64,000 bases of DNA from Lewinellaceae bacterium (GCA_016712415.1 JADJRC010000012.1:154440-218439); one strand, 5' to 3'. Numbered from the stretch's first letter, positions 18,669 through 28,575 are shown. Notes: generated by a model not told the origin, from the sequence alone. Numbers and translations: made by a program.

Positions 18669-20207
18669 ATGGCTCGTTTAACTTCATTTTCCAAATTTCT
18701 CATCACCCTCCTCATCGTGGGAGGTGTGTTTTTTATCGGCCGGTATTTTATGAACAACACCGAGACCGGCAAGGACCTCATTGAAAAGGCAAAAACCGCA
18801 GATGAGGGTACTGCTTCAGGCGATATCAACGTCGGAGTAGTGACCTGGGGCGGTTATGCAGGCGGTCAATACTGGAATAAAGGCTTCAAGCCAAATTCTG
18901 ACAGCCGCTTCCTGAAAGATTACGGATTCAATGTGGAATTCAAGATTCTCGACGACCCCACCGCAAGCCGCAACGCCTGGAAAAACGATGAAGTGCAGCT
19001 GCTGTGGGCCACTATCGATGCATTGCCGACAGAAATGCCCGGACTTGCCGCCTACGACCCGGTGGTCGTCTTTCAGGCCGACTGGTCTCGCGGGGGCGAC
19101 GCCATAGTGGTGCGTCGCGGTATTGGATCGGTAGGCGATCTGCGCGGTAAAAAAATTGCCGTCGCAGAGATGTCTCCTTCACACTCCTTCCTCATCTGGT
19201 TGCTCAGCGCAGCCGGCATGACCACCAGCGATGTGGAAGTGGTCGGCGTACCCTCTCCGATTGAGGCCGCAGATGCCTTCAAAGCCAATAATGTGGACGC
19301 TGCCGTGGTCTGGTCGCCCTTCGATGAAGAGTGTGTGCAAAAAGTACCCGGCGCACGTGTCCTGCAAAGCACGCGCAATGCTTCCAACATCATCGCCGAC
19401 GTATTCATTGCCAAACGCAAATGGGTGGAAGCCAACCGCGAACGGGTGCAGCAACTCTACGAAGGCTGGATGAAAGGCGCTGCCGAAATCAACCGCAGCC
19501 CGTCTGCCAAACAGGAAGCTGCACAGATACTTGCCGATGCATTCGACGGGTTTACCAAAGATGATGCTATTAAAGCCATCGACAATGTGCGCCTGTGTAC
19601 CCACGGCGACAATCGCAACTTTTTCGGCCTCAACCGCAGTGATTACAAGGGTGTGACCGGCGAAGAACTCTACAGCCGCATGACCAGGGAATACCGCAAC
19701 GCCGGGGTGCTGAAAAGCAGCGACGAAGTGCCCGTCTGGTCGAGGGCTGCCTATTTCGGCGCCGTTGAACGCTCCTCGCTGAGTGGTAATGAACACGCTG
19801 CCGAAGGGCAAAAAGCCTTCGCCAGCATCTCCGACAAAGAAGCCAGGAGCAGGGAGGCTGTAGCCACCAAGCGCGTGAGTATCTCTTTCCGGACAGGTGA
19901 ATTCCAACTGGACGAGAATGCCAAGTACATCGTCGACAACGAAATGGTGCCCATTGCCAAGGCATTCGCCAACAGCCGTGTGCGCGTGGAAGGTAATACC
20001 GACAACGTAGGCAACGCCGCCTCCAACGTCGCGCTTTCCAAAAAACGGGCACAATCGGTCATTGACTACCTCGTCAAAGAATACGGTATGCCGCGCAGCC
20101 GGTTTATCGTGATCGGCAACGGACCGGACAAGCCTGTTGAGGATAACAGTACGGAAGAAGGACGCCGGAAAAACCGTCGTACTGATTTTGAATTGGTAGA
20201 AGAGTGA
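18669..20207 (+). CDS. Periplasmic substrate-binding domain / OmpA fusion protein
   Basis: The protein has 512 residues. One N-terminal membrane segment or uncleaved signal (FLITLLIVGGVFFIGRYF) precedes a type II ABC-transporter substrate-binding fold of the NMT1/SsuA kind (~50-330; NVGVVTWGGYAGGQYW, DLRGKKIAVAEMSPSH, AAVVWSPFDEE). An OmpA domain follows (~385-510) with FRTGEFQLDENA, VEGNTDNVGN, LSKKRAQSVIDYL and GRRKNRRTDF. The binding domain probably senses or captures a small ligand while OmpA holds peptidoglycan. No permease or ATPase is nearby, so uptake is unlikely; a sensory or scaffolding role in the operon is inferred. Confidence 0.85.
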   Translation: MARLTSFSKFLITLLIVGGVFFIGRYFMNNTETGKDLIEKAKTADEGTASGDINVGVVTWGGYAGGQYWNKGFKPNSDSRFLKDYGFNVEFKILDDPTASRNAWKNDEVQLLWATIDALPTEMPGLAAYDPVVVFQADWSRGGDAIVVRRGIGSVGDLRGKKIAVAEMSPSHSFLIWLLSAAGMTTSDVEVVGVPSPIEAADAFKANNVDAAVVWSPFDEECVQKVPGARVLQSTRNASNIIADVFIAKRKWVEANRERVQQLYEGWMKGAAEINRSPSAKQEAAQILADAFDGFTKDDAIKAIDNVRLCTHGDNRNFFGLNRSDYKGVTGEELYSRMTREYRNAGVLKSSDEVPVWSRAAYFGAVERSSLSGNEHAAEGQKAFASISDKEARSREAVATKRVSISFRTGEFQLDENAKYIVDNEMVPIAKAFANSRVRVEGNTDNVGNAASNVALSKKRAQSVIDYLVKEYGMPRSRFIVIGNGPDKPVEDNSTEEGRRKNRRTDFELVEE

Positions 20208-20232
20208 TCGGGTTTTTCGGATTAACCCAACG

Positions 20233-20270
20233 CACCCGGCTGGCAGGCAACCTGTGAGCCGGGTGTTTTT
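20233..20270 (+). terminator. Rho-independent terminator of the membrane operon
   Basis: CACCCGGCT (20233-20241) pairs with AGCCGGGTG (20257-20265), followed at once by TTTTT (20266-20270). It closes the four-gene operon ending at 20207. Confidence 0.85.
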
Positions 20271-20302
20271 GTCTTTACCCTATCTACTTTTCCTGCGATA
20301 AG

Positions 20303-22410
20303 ATGAACCACCTCCAACACGAAACGTCTCCATACCTCCTGCAGCATGCCCGCAACCCGGTAGACTGGTATGCCTGGAAACCCGAAGCCTTTGAGCGGGC
20401 AAAACGGGAGCAGAAGCCCATCCTGGTCAGTATCGGTTATTCCACTTGCCACTGGTGTCATGTGATGGAACGTGAATCCTTTGAAAACGAGGATATTGCA
20501 ACGTTCATGAACGAAAATTTCATCAACATCAAGGTGGATCGGGAAGAACGGCCTGATGTTGACGGCATTTATATGGAGGCCTGTCAGATCCTTACCGGCG
20601 GCGGCGGCTGGCCGCTCAACTGCTTCCTGACGCCGGAAGGCAAGCCCTTTTATGCGGGCACATACTTCCCGCCGCGACCCGCGCATAACCGTCCCTCCTG
20701 GCTGCAACTCCTGCAGCACCTAGCCGGCATCTGGGAAAGCAAACGCGACGTCGCGCTCGAACAGGCAGAGAAATTGCTGAACCACATCCGCAGGAACGAT
20801 GCCCTGTTTATTTCAAAAACCAACCCTGAAGCCCTTAATTCCTTAAGCCCTGAAACCCCGAAACCATTAAACCCTGAATCCATTTTCTACCAGATGCGGG
20901 AACGATTCGACCGCGTCGAAGGCGGGTTTGGCGGCGCGCCCAAGTTCCCGTCTACCATGGCGATACAATTTCTGCTAAACTACCATTACTTCACCGGCAA
21001 TACAGAATCGCTTGAACACGCGCTGTTTTCCCTTGAAAAAATGATCCACGGCGGCATTTACGACCAGGTTGGCGGCGGGTTTGCCCGTTACGCGACCGAC
21101 CGCGAGTGGCTTGTGCCGCATTTTGAAAAAATGCTGTACGACAATGCCCTGCTCGTGTCCGTTCTTTCCGAAGCATATAAACTACCGTCTACCGTCCACC
21201 GTCCACCGTCCACCGTCATTCAGGAGACAATTGAAGAAACACTGGAGTTTGTTTTGCGGGAAATGACCCATCCGGAAGGGGGCTTCTATTCGGCCCTGGA
21301 TGCCGATTCAGAGGGTGTGGAGGGCCAGTTTTACGTATGGGATAAATCCGAAATCGAAAAGGTGCTGGGAGCGGAATCCGGTCTTTTCTGCGCTTTTTAC
21401 GGTGTAACGGCGGAAGGCACCTGGGAGGGAAAAAATATCCTGTGGCGCCCGGCGGGTTTTGAAGCATTTGCCGAAGCGAACAATCTGCCGGTAGCAGAAC
21501 TGAAGCAGCGACTGAAGGTTTGCCGTGAAAAACTGTACGCTGTGCGCTCCGGCCGGGTATGGCCCGGTCTCGATGATAAAGTGCTGCTCGACTGGAACGC
21601 GCTGATGACATCGGCATTTGTTGCGGCGTACACAGCACTCGGTCATGAGCAATACCGCGCTGCAGCCATTCGAAACATTGATTTCCTGCTGGCCAGATTT
21701 TCGTCCCAAGCCCCCCAATGACGAATGACGCAATGACGAACGACGAAATGACAAGCCTCCGCCATTCCTGGAAAAGCGGCCCTGCCCGGTACGATGCATT
21801 TCTCGATGACTATGCCTTTTTGATCGCTGCATTGACGGATGTATACCAGATCACATTTGAGGAGCGCTACCTGCAACTGGCCGGCTTGTATACAGAGCAC
21901 GTTATGCGTCATTTTTATGATACGGAAAGCGGGATGTTCTTTTTTACCGGCGCGCAACAGGTCGACGTGATCCTGCGGAAGCGGGATTTGTACGACAATG
22001 CAACACCATCCGGCAACAGCACCATGGCGCACAACCTGCAGCGTCTTGGAATCCTGCTCGACCGTCGCGAATGGCGCGAAACGGCCACCGGTATGCTACA
22101 TGCCATGCGTGATACCCTGGAACGTTATCCGCTTTCTTTCGAGCGTTGGGCGACCACAGCCCTTAACGAAGTATGGCCCTTGCATGAAATTGCCGTTGTC
22201 GGCGGGAATGCAACGGAAAAGGCAATGGCCATCCAGCGCCTTTTTCTGCCCAACAAGGTAGTTGCCGCCGCACCGGATACCGGATCGAAAATACCCCTTT
22301 TGGCTGGTAAAACAGGGGCTGCGGATGCCTTGATCTATGTTTGCCGCGATTTTGTTTGCCGGCGTCCCGTGGTTGGAATGGATGCATTCCTGGAAGCGAT
22401 AGTTGAATAG
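20303..22410 (+). CDS. DUF255 thioredoxin-domain / (alpha/alpha)6 barrel protein (YyaL/SPATA20-like), split by a frameshift
   Basis: Two overlapping frames together encode one DUF255 protein. The first (20303-21721) holds the thioredoxin-like domain with [12 protein letters not shown] and the first part of the six-hairpin barrel. The second (from ATG 21718) begins after a low-complexity stretch and continues at [15 protein letters not shown] to the normal end. They overlap as ATGA. The break follows a run of six C (21711-21716); a seventh C would give one 702-residue frame, near the usual family length. In-frame low-complexity inserts also lie at about 20823-20885 and 21183-21220, in loops. 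The family is cytoplasmic and of uncertain function. Confidence 0.85.
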
Positions 22411-22561
22411 TAAAATATTTGTGCTCCGGATTGTCAACCTTTCAAATCTGCGGGACAAAAAAAGTTATTTCTCTGCCGGATTGCATACTTTCACCTCCCG
22501 AAGCGTTGTTTTGTATACCCGGCCTCTTACTATGCCGGCCAAACACAAGCGGTACCTGAGC

Positions 22562-23533
22562 ATGAAACACTACTTTACACCTATATTATTAATATGTGCT
22601 GCCAGTTTGTGCGCCCAACAGACACCCCAGTACAGTATGTATGCCCTGAACCCCTTCGCCGTGAACCCTGCCTATGCCGGTCTGGAAAACACCCTTGTTG
22701 CCACCGGCGTTTACCGGCAGCAATGGTCTAACCTGCAGGGGGCTCCGGTGACGCAGCACCTCAACACGCACCTGCCGCTGTACTTTCTGAGCAGCGGGGT
22801 AGGGCTTAAGCTGGAAAACGATGCCATAGGCGCCCACCGCACCACACAGGCAGCAGTAAGCTACAATTATCAACTGGAGTTAGGGCGCTCTTCCGTCGTT
22901 TCCATCGGACTGAGTGCCGGCTTTATGCAATATTCGCTCGATGGCGCAAAGCTCCGGGCGCCGGACGGCATATACGAAGCGCCTAATTTCAATCATAACG
23001 ACCAGTTTTTGCCGGAAGGAAAAGTGCAGGCCGGCACACCTTTTTTTGAAGCGGGTATATTCTTTCAGACCCGAAAACTTCAGGCAGGGCTGTCGATGCA
23101 ACCGGCATTTGCGCCCGTGCTTGCCATTTCCGGTGCGGATGCTCTTAAGATCGAGCCCGTACGGCACTATTATTTCTTCAGCGCGTATAATATCGAAGCC
23201 GGCGATCATTTAACGATCAAACCATCGGTTTTGGCTAAAACTGACTTAACCGTGACACAAGTCGAGATTTCATCCATTTTGCAATGGAATGAAAATATAT
23301 TTGCCGGCGCTTCGTTAAGGGGATTTGGCAGAATGGCCAAGGATGCGGCGGTAGTGATGGCGGGCTTCAAATTGAATGAAAAGACTACCTTGGGGTATTC
23401 CTTCGATATTCCGCTTTCTGCACTCAAAGCAGCCAACCGGGGAAGCCATGAGCTATTGCTTCGGTACAGTCTGAACCGACCGGTAGGTGCGGGCAAGTTA
23501 CCCCCGGTGATTTACAACCCCAGATTCCTCTGA
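22562..23533 (+). CDS. porP: PorP/SprF family protein of the T9SS core locus
   Basis: The protein has 323 residues. The start at 22562 yields a signal peptide ending SLCAQ; the longer in-frame extension upstream is rejected. The family signature QYSMYALNPFAVNPAYAGL follows the signal, with beta-barrel strands to a terminal IYNPRFL. PorP is the outer-membrane partner encoded next to porK/gldK in Porphyromonas and many Bacteroidota, and here it precedes gldK. It differs from the paralogue at 10211, which sits beside its presumed substrates. The position makes the T9SS-core assignment good, but in vivo partners are inferred. Confidence 0.85.
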   Translation: MKHYFTPILLICAASLCAQQTPQYSMYALNPFAVNPAYAGLENTLVATGVYRQQWSNLQGAPVTQHLNTHLPLYFLSSGVGLKLENDAIGAHRTTQAAVSYNYQLELGRSSVVSIGLSAGFMQYSLDGAKLRAPDGIYEAPNFNHNDQFLPEGKVQAGTPFFEAGIFFQTRKLQAGLSMQPAFAPVLAISGADALKIEPVRHYYFFSAYNIEAGDHLTIKPSVLAKTDLTVTQVEISSILQWNENIFAGASLRGFGRMAKDAAVVMAGFKLNEKTTLGYSFDIPLSALKAANRGSHELLLRYSLNRPVGAGKLPPVIYNPRFL

Positions 23534-23744
23534 AAACGAAAAAATCTTTCGGTACCATTCCGGCAACAAAAACAGCTGCGGAATAGGTATTTACCCAATA
23601 AGGCAGCGAATAATTGGGCATATCCGGACGTTAAAAAAATCTGATTCGGATACAATGAAGCGTTAAAAAATCGTTTGTCAGGGGCGAAAAGTTGCGGGCA
23701 ACCAATTTTATTTGGAATTCTTTTTTGCAAAGAATTTAATCCTC

Positions 23745-23752
23745 TATCTTTA
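23745..23752 (+). promoter_or_regulatory. Candidate gldK promoter (TTTG-17-TATCTTTA)
   Basis: TTTG at 23724-23727 and TATCTTTA at 23745-23752 resemble the Bacteroidota -33/-7 elements, one base off TAnnTTTG and with 17 bases between. The ATG of gldK follows about 50 bases later. The 270-base gap from 23534 holds nothing else that I recognise. Confidence 0.45.
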
Positions 23753-23803
23753 CGACCACTTTTTCCAAACTGAACAATTTATTTGGATAACACGGGTGTT
23801 AAC

Positions 23804-25057
23804 ATGAAAAAACTACAGAAATCACTTCTGCTCTTTCTCATCATTGCGGCAGCTGCCGCTTCATGCGGCCGCAAAGAGAGCGGTCAGCTAATTGGCGTAA
23901 CCGACCGTCCGAGTTGGAAGGGGATTAATCCCTACGGTATGGTCTACGTCCCTTCCGGTACGCTTCACGTTGGTACAGGCGATGAAGACCTTAGTAAACA
24001 ACTGGTTTCCCGTCCGAAGTCGATCTCTATTCAGGGCTTCTTCATGGACGACACCGAAATAACCAACAACGAATACCGTCAGTTCGTCAAGTGGGTTTCC
24101 GACTCGCTGGCGCACGAAGCGCTTCAACATTACATTGAGGACGAAGGCAATACCAGCGACAAACAAATGATCGACTGGGAGCAGGAAATTGTCTGGGATG
24201 AAGACGAAGACGGCGCTTTGGAAGACCTGTACTACCAGGGTAATGAGCGTTTCTCGGGCCGCAAAGAGCTCGATGTGAGCAAACTGGTTTTCGAATACCA
24301 GTGGTACGACTGGCAGCGTGCTGCCCACGACCGCAACAGCAACCGCACCAGCCACATTCACAAGGAAAAAATCAAGGTTTATCCCGATACGTTATGCTGG
24401 ATACGCGATTACGCCTATTCCTATAATGAGCCGATGACCCGTAACTACTTCTGGCACCCCGCTTTTGACGATTATCCCGTCGTCGGGGTTAACTGGAAAA
24501 TGTCGAAAGCATTCTGCTACTGGCGCAGCAAGGTATGGGACATGTACTCCGAAAGCGAGGTAAATACGGAAGACTTCCGTTTGCCTACCGAGCATGAATG
24601 GGAATATGCCGCCCGTGGCGGTCGCGCAGAAGCGCCATACCCCTGGGGCGCCTATTATACGCGCAACGCCAAAGGTTGCCTCCTGGCTAACTTCAAACCC
24701 GGTCGCGGCAACTACCCTGAAGACGGTGGTTTGTACACGGTAAAAGCCGATGCATACTATCCGAACGACTATGGTTTGTATTGCATGGCTGGTAACGTGG
24801 CTGAATGGACTGAAACAGCATACTATGAGAATGCATACTCCTTTATTCACGACCTGAACCCCGACATCCGTTACGATGCCAAAGACGAAGACAGTCCTAC
24901 TGACAAGCGTAAGGTGATTCGTGGAGGCTCGTGGAAAGACGTTGCTTTCTTTATGCAGACCGGTACCCGCTCCTGGGAATACCAGGATACGACCAAATGT
25001 TACATTGGATTCCGCTCCGTGCTCACTTTCCTCGGTCGTTCGATCAACGACTTTTAA
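23804..25057 (+). CDS. gldK: T9SS ring lipoprotein GldK/PorK
   Basis: The protein has 417 residues. The start at 23804 gives a lipoprotein signal with the cysteine at residue 21 (AAAASCGRK); seven upstream codons in frame are not used. The mature part is the formylglycine-generating-enzyme/sulfatase-modifying fold used by GldK: YVPSGTLHVGTGDED, FFMDDTEITNNEYRQF, FRLPTEHEWEYAARGG, GLYCMAGNVAEWTE, VIRGGSWKD. GldK and GldN form the periplasmic ring of the type IX secretion system under the outer membrane. It is the first gldKLMN gene but is followed by a strong terminator hairpin, so gldLMN probably also have their own promoter. Confidence 0.96.
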   Translation: MKKLQKSLLLFLIIAAAAASCGRKESGQLIGVTDRPSWKGINPYGMVYVPSGTLHVGTGDEDLSKQLVSRPKSISIQGFFMDDTEITNNEYRQFVKWVSDSLAHEALQHYIEDEGNTSDKQMIDWEQEIVWDEDEDGALEDLYYQGNERFSGRKELDVSKLVFEYQWYDWQRAAHDRNSNRTSHIHKEKIKVYPDTLCWIRDYAYSYNEPMTRNYFWHPAFDDYPVVGVNWKMSKAFCYWRSKVWDMYSESEVNTEDFRLPTEHEWEYAARGGRAEAPYPWGAYYTRNAKGCLLANFKPGRGNYPEDGGLYTVKADAYYPNDYGLYCMAGNVAEWTETAYYENAYSFIHDLNPDIRYDAKDEDSPTDKRKVIRGGSWKDVAFFMQTGTRSWEYQDTTKCYIGFRSVLTFLGRSINDF

Positions 25058-25073
25058 TTAAAGGGTTGAATAA

Positions 25074-25142
25074 AAAAGGCAAAACGCAAGAAAAATTTGC
25101 CAAACATATAATTTTCGTGTTCTTTCTTGCGTTTTGCCTTTT
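25074..25142 (+). terminator. 20-bp perfect stem terminator after gldK
   Basis: AAAAGGCAAAACGCAAGAAA (25074-25093) is the exact inverse complement of 25123-25142, which ends in CCTTTT followed by G and TTT. The flanking A- and T-runs would allow it to work in either direction. It separates gldK from gldL and could set different levels of the two transcripts. Confidence 0.85.
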
Positions 25143-25274
25143 GTTTCAAACAGTTATTCTCCGACGGCTTCCGTCTTCACCCTTGTTCCAGAACATCTTA
25201 CACAGGCCGGCACAATTAACAAGTCTATCCGGGTGTTTGCCACTTGCGGACAATTCAGATAGATGCCCCGTTAT

Positions 25275-25322
25275 TTATTCGATTTTTTCATCGAATAAGT
25301 TTGCAGGCTATTACTACTTTTG
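25275..25322 (+). promoter_or_regulatory. Candidate gldL promoter with upstream hairpin
   Basis: TACTTTTG at 25315-25322 is an exact TAnnTTTG -7 box, 73 bases before the gldL ATG. A 9-bp hairpin (TTATTCGAT at 25275-25283 with ATCGAATAA at 25290-25298) sits where the -33 region would be; no TTTG lies at normal spacing. The 338-base gap between gldK and gldL holds the terminator, this site and nothing else that I recognise. Confidence 0.5.
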
Positions 25323-25395
25323 CGACACCATTAACAACGCGATAACAAATTTCTAAGGATTAACCTTTTTGTAAACTGCTAAAAGTTTAAAAACA

Positions 25396-25986
25396 ATGAG
25401 TTTCGTCAAGACCAAGTCTTTCAAGTACTTCAAAAACCTGCTTATCGGCGTAGGTGCCGCGATCGTTCTTCTGGGCGCGCTGTTCAAACTCGAAAGCTTT
25501 CCGTACGCTTCTGAACTCCTGATCGTGGGTCTCACTACCGAGGCAATCATCTTCCTTTTCCTTGGCGTTATCGGGCCAGAGCCCGACTACTATTGGGACA
25601 AGCTGTATCCGGGCCTCGATGATTACAACGCCCGCCTGCAACCGCTGACGGCCGGCCCAACCAACCAGCCTGAAGTAGCGCCTCTGCACGGTGATGTAGT
25701 AGAGCGTCAGTTGGGTGGCATGTTGACCGAACTGCAATCCATGTCGAAAAGCATGGGTGCGCTGAAATCGCTGCAGGAAGTTGACTTCTCCGGTACTTCG
25801 GAGCAGATCAAGTCCATGAGCAATTTCTACACGAAGATGAACGAAGCCATGTCTGATATGGCCAAATCGGCTGAAGACGTGAAGTCGTACAAAGATCAGT
25901 TGACTGCCCTGAACAAGAACCTCGGTTCTTTGAACACCGTTTACGGCAATATGCTGGCCGCAATGTCCAACATCGGTCGTCAGTAA
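25396..25986 (+). CDS. gldL: T9SS inner-membrane motor protein GldL/PorL
   Basis: The protein has 196 residues, slightly short for the family. Two transmembrane helices (about 14-32 and 41-60) are followed by PEPDYYWDKLYPGL and a cytoplasmic coiled-coil tail (ADVKSYKDQLTALNKNLGSLN). The glutamate inside the second helix (TTEAIIF) is at residue 49, the position known as the proton-coupling Glu in Flavobacterium GldL. GldL and GldM form the proton-motive-force-driven motor that powers secretion and gliding. It is followed after 54 bases by gldM. Confidence 0.96.
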   Translation: MSFVKTKSFKYFKNLLIGVGAAIVLLGALFKLESFPYASELLIVGLTTEAIIFLFLGVIGPEPDYYWDKLYPGLDDYNARLQPLTAGPTNQPEVAPLHGDVVERQLGGMLTELQSMSKSMGALKSLQEVDFSGTSEQIKSMSNFYTKMNEAMSDMAKSAEDVKSYKDQLTALNKNLGSLNTVYGNMLAAMSNIGRQ

Positions 25987-26040
25987 TTATTGCGATCAAT
26001 TTGGTATCCACATCCAATCACAAATCAAAATTAAAGACTT

Positions 26041-27563
26041 ATGTCAATACCAAAGGAGCCGCGGCAACTGATGATCAACCTGATGTATCTGGTGTTGACC
26101 GCGCTTTTGGCACTCAACGTGTCTGCTGAGGTAATGAATGCTTTCTTTTCTCTCGACCGGGGTCTGTTGGGCAGCCGGGAAATTGTTGAAAAATCCAATG
26201 CGAGACTTACAGAAAGCATAGCCAAAGTAGCGGAGGCCTATAATAAGCCGGAGAATGAAAAGTACAAGAACAACGCAATGGAAGCACAACGTATCTCACA
26301 GGATTTCGTGAAATACATCGATGGCGTTCGTTCCAAACTGTTCGACATAGCAAAAGGCCCTTCGACTAACGATCCGACCATTCCGAAAGATATCCGTAAC
26401 AAAGACGTAACCACGAATTTGTTCATCAATGAGGGATTGGGCAAGGAAATCGAAGACAAAATCACCGAAACCCGCAAACAGTTGCTCGCACTTGCCGACA
26501 ATGACGAGGCAACGGCTGCCGCCATGCCGCTTGACATTGAAAAGCTGCCGGCCAATACCAAGATGAAGAACTGGGCAGAACTCAAGTTCAAACAAATGCC
26601 CGTTGCCGCCTGCTTCCCGATCCTCGGTAAACTGCAGAGCGACGTAAAATCTTCTGCATCTGCCGTTTTGAACTACTGCGTGAAAAAGGTGAGTGGCGAA
26701 GATGAAATTCGTTTTGACTCTTATGAGCCGGTTGTTTCTGCTTCAAAGAGCTACCTCATTCGCGGTGAAAAATACGAAGCAGATATCTTCCTTGGCGCAT
26801 ACAGCACCCAGGCAGATAATATTCGTATCAGCGTTAACGGCAACGGACTTCCCGTTCAGGCCGGTAAGGCACACTACACTGCCGGAGCAGAGGGGCTGGG
26901 CGAGAAGAAGTTCAACGTTGTCATCAACGTTGTCAACCCCTCACCAAAGACACCAAAACGTACCAGAAAGAGTTTCTGTACGAAGTTGGCGAGCGCTCGG
27001 TTGCCGTTTCGCTCGACAAAATGAACGTATTCTACATCGGTGTTGAAAACCCGATTTCGGTTTCCGCCGCAGGTGTGTCTTCCAACGAAGTTAAAGTTAC
27101 GCCTTCCGGTGTAAGCATTGCCAATAAAGGCGGTGGCCACTTTATCGTCACTGGAACAACGCCGGGCGAAGCCAGCCTCACCGTTTCCGGTGGCGGCGCT
27201 TCCACGACGTTCAAATATCGTGTAAAACGTATTCCGGACCCGGTTCCGATGCTTGGTGCAAAACACCGCAGCGGCTCGATGGGCAACGGCGAATTCAAAG
27301 CACAGGGCGGTATTGCCGCAATCCTCGAAAACTTTGACTTCGATGCAAAATGCGATATCGTCGGTTTCGAAGCAACCTACCTGCCCAAGCGTCAGGATCC
27401 GATCGGGCGCCAGAACGCAGGCGCCAGGTGGAGCGGTGATGTAGGCGAATTGATCAGCAAAGCCAAACCCGGCGACAGCTATTTCTTCGACGACATCAAG
27501 TGCAAATGCCCGGGAGACCCCGCTGCGCGTAATATTGGCGGCCTGGCATATAAGATCAGATAA
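26041..27563 (+). CDS. gldM: T9SS motor protein GldM/PorM (interrupted by a one-base frameshift)
   Basis: The reading from 26041 is typical GldM: a short cytoplasmic start with Arg at residue 8 (PKEPRQLMINLMYLV), one transmembrane helix, and then the periplasmic D1-D2 domains. After 26936 it leaves the correct frame and ends at 27024. The remainder of GldM (TKDTKTYQKEFLYEVGERS ... YFFDDIKCKCPGD ... LAYKIR) continues in another frame to 27563. One extra C in the CCCC run at 26937-26940 restores a continuous ~507-residue protein, the family's normal size. GldM spans the periplasm from the GldL motor to the GldKN ring. Because it is essential for secretion, a sequence error is likelier than a true knockout. 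Confidence 0.92.
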
Positions 27564-27577
27564 ACCAAAAATAAAGT

Positions 27578-27615
27578 GCTTCAGCCGGCGTTGTATAACC
27601 CGGCTGAAGCCTTTT
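27578..27615 (+). terminator. Hairpin between gldM and gldN
   Basis: GCTTCAGCCGG (27578-27588) pairs perfectly with CCGGCTGAAGC (27600-27610), followed by CTTTT. This has the form of a terminator or attenuator inside the gldLMN operon. It may lower gldN relative to gldLM, or act as a processing or stability site. Confidence 0.7.
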
Positions 27616-27664
27616 CAGCAAAACTGCTAAACACACATCTGCTAATCAACCATTGCGCGCTGTT

Positions 27665-28549
27665 ATGCAAACATCTATCAAATGGACTTGCTTGTGCCTG
27701 CTCATGTTTTTCTACGCCGGAACCATGCTGCTCGCGCAAGACCCCGAACAAATTGAGATCAAATCAGAAGAAATTTATGATGAAGAGCCAAGCGATGCTC
27801 CATTGGACGATGTCGTTAAAAAAGACATTATGACGGAACGCCGCGTATTGGCCTATCAGCCCATTCGCGAAAGCGATATCTTTTGGGAAAAACGCATCTG
27901 GCGTATTATCGATGTGCGTGAAAAAATGAACCTCCCGTTCGCCTACCCGGAAGAACCGTTTTTCAAACTGCTCTCCGATGCAGCCACCAAAGGCGACCTC
28001 CCGGTATATGCCATCGACGGTACGGACAAATTCAATAAGCGTATGAGCACTGATGATGTGCTCTCTATGCTGTCCAAAACCGATACGGTAGTGACTTTTG
28101 ACCCGGAAACGTACGAAGAAAAAGTACAGATCGTCCGCAACGACATCAACTGGGAAGACGTTAAGCGTTTCCGTATCAAAGAGGTTTGGTTCTTCGATAA
28201 GGAGACATCTACGCTTCAGGTACGTATCCTCGGTATTGCGCCGTTGATCGACGTTAAAGACAACGAAGGCAACTTCCGTTTTGAAAAACCTATGTTCTGG
28301 GTTTACTATCCCCAGGCTCGTGAATTGTTCGCCCGCCACCGCGTATTTACGATGGGTGGTAATACCAATGCGACCATTTCCTGGGAAGACCTCTTTGAGA
28401 TGCGCTATTTTGCCAGTTACATCTACAAAGAGTCGAACGTGTACGACCGGAAACTGGAAGAATACCTCTCCGGTGTGGATTTGTTGATGGAGTCGGAAAA
28501 GATCAAAAACGAGATTTTCAACTTCGAACACGATCTCTGGCAGTATTGA
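27665..28549 (+). CDS. gldN: T9SS ring protein GldN/PorN
   Basis: The protein has 294 residues from the ATG at 27665; a TTG four codons earlier is less likely. A signal peptide ends TMLLAQD. Conserved GldN blocks are ESDIFWEKRIWRIIDVREK, FRIKEVWFFDKETS, GIAPLIDVKDNEGNFR, FWVYYPQARE and SWEDLFEMRYF. GldN is a periplasmic partner of lipoprotein GldK in the T9SS ring. It is the last gene of the locus and is closed by a strong terminator. Confidence 0.96.
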   Translation: MQTSIKWTCLCLLMFFYAGTMLLAQDPEQIEIKSEEIYDEEPSDAPLDDVVKKDIMTERRVLAYQPIRESDIFWEKRIWRIIDVREKMNLPFAYPEEPFFKLLSDAATKGDLPVYAIDGTDKFNKRMSTDDVLSMLSKTDTVVTFDPETYEEKVQIVRNDINWEDVKRFRIKEVWFFDKETSTLQVRILGIAPLIDVKDNEGNFRFEKPMFWVYYPQARELFARHRVFTMGGNTNATISWEDLFEMRYFASYIYKESNVYDRKLEEYLSGVDLLMESEKIKNEIFNFEHDLWQY

Positions 28550-28575
28550 TTGCTTCCATTGTCGGCATATTACGA

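Noticed and set aside
20303..21721. Two separate genes for the DUF255 halves
   Set aside because: The second frame starts in the middle of the barrel domain, and a single-base change joins them into a normal-length family member.
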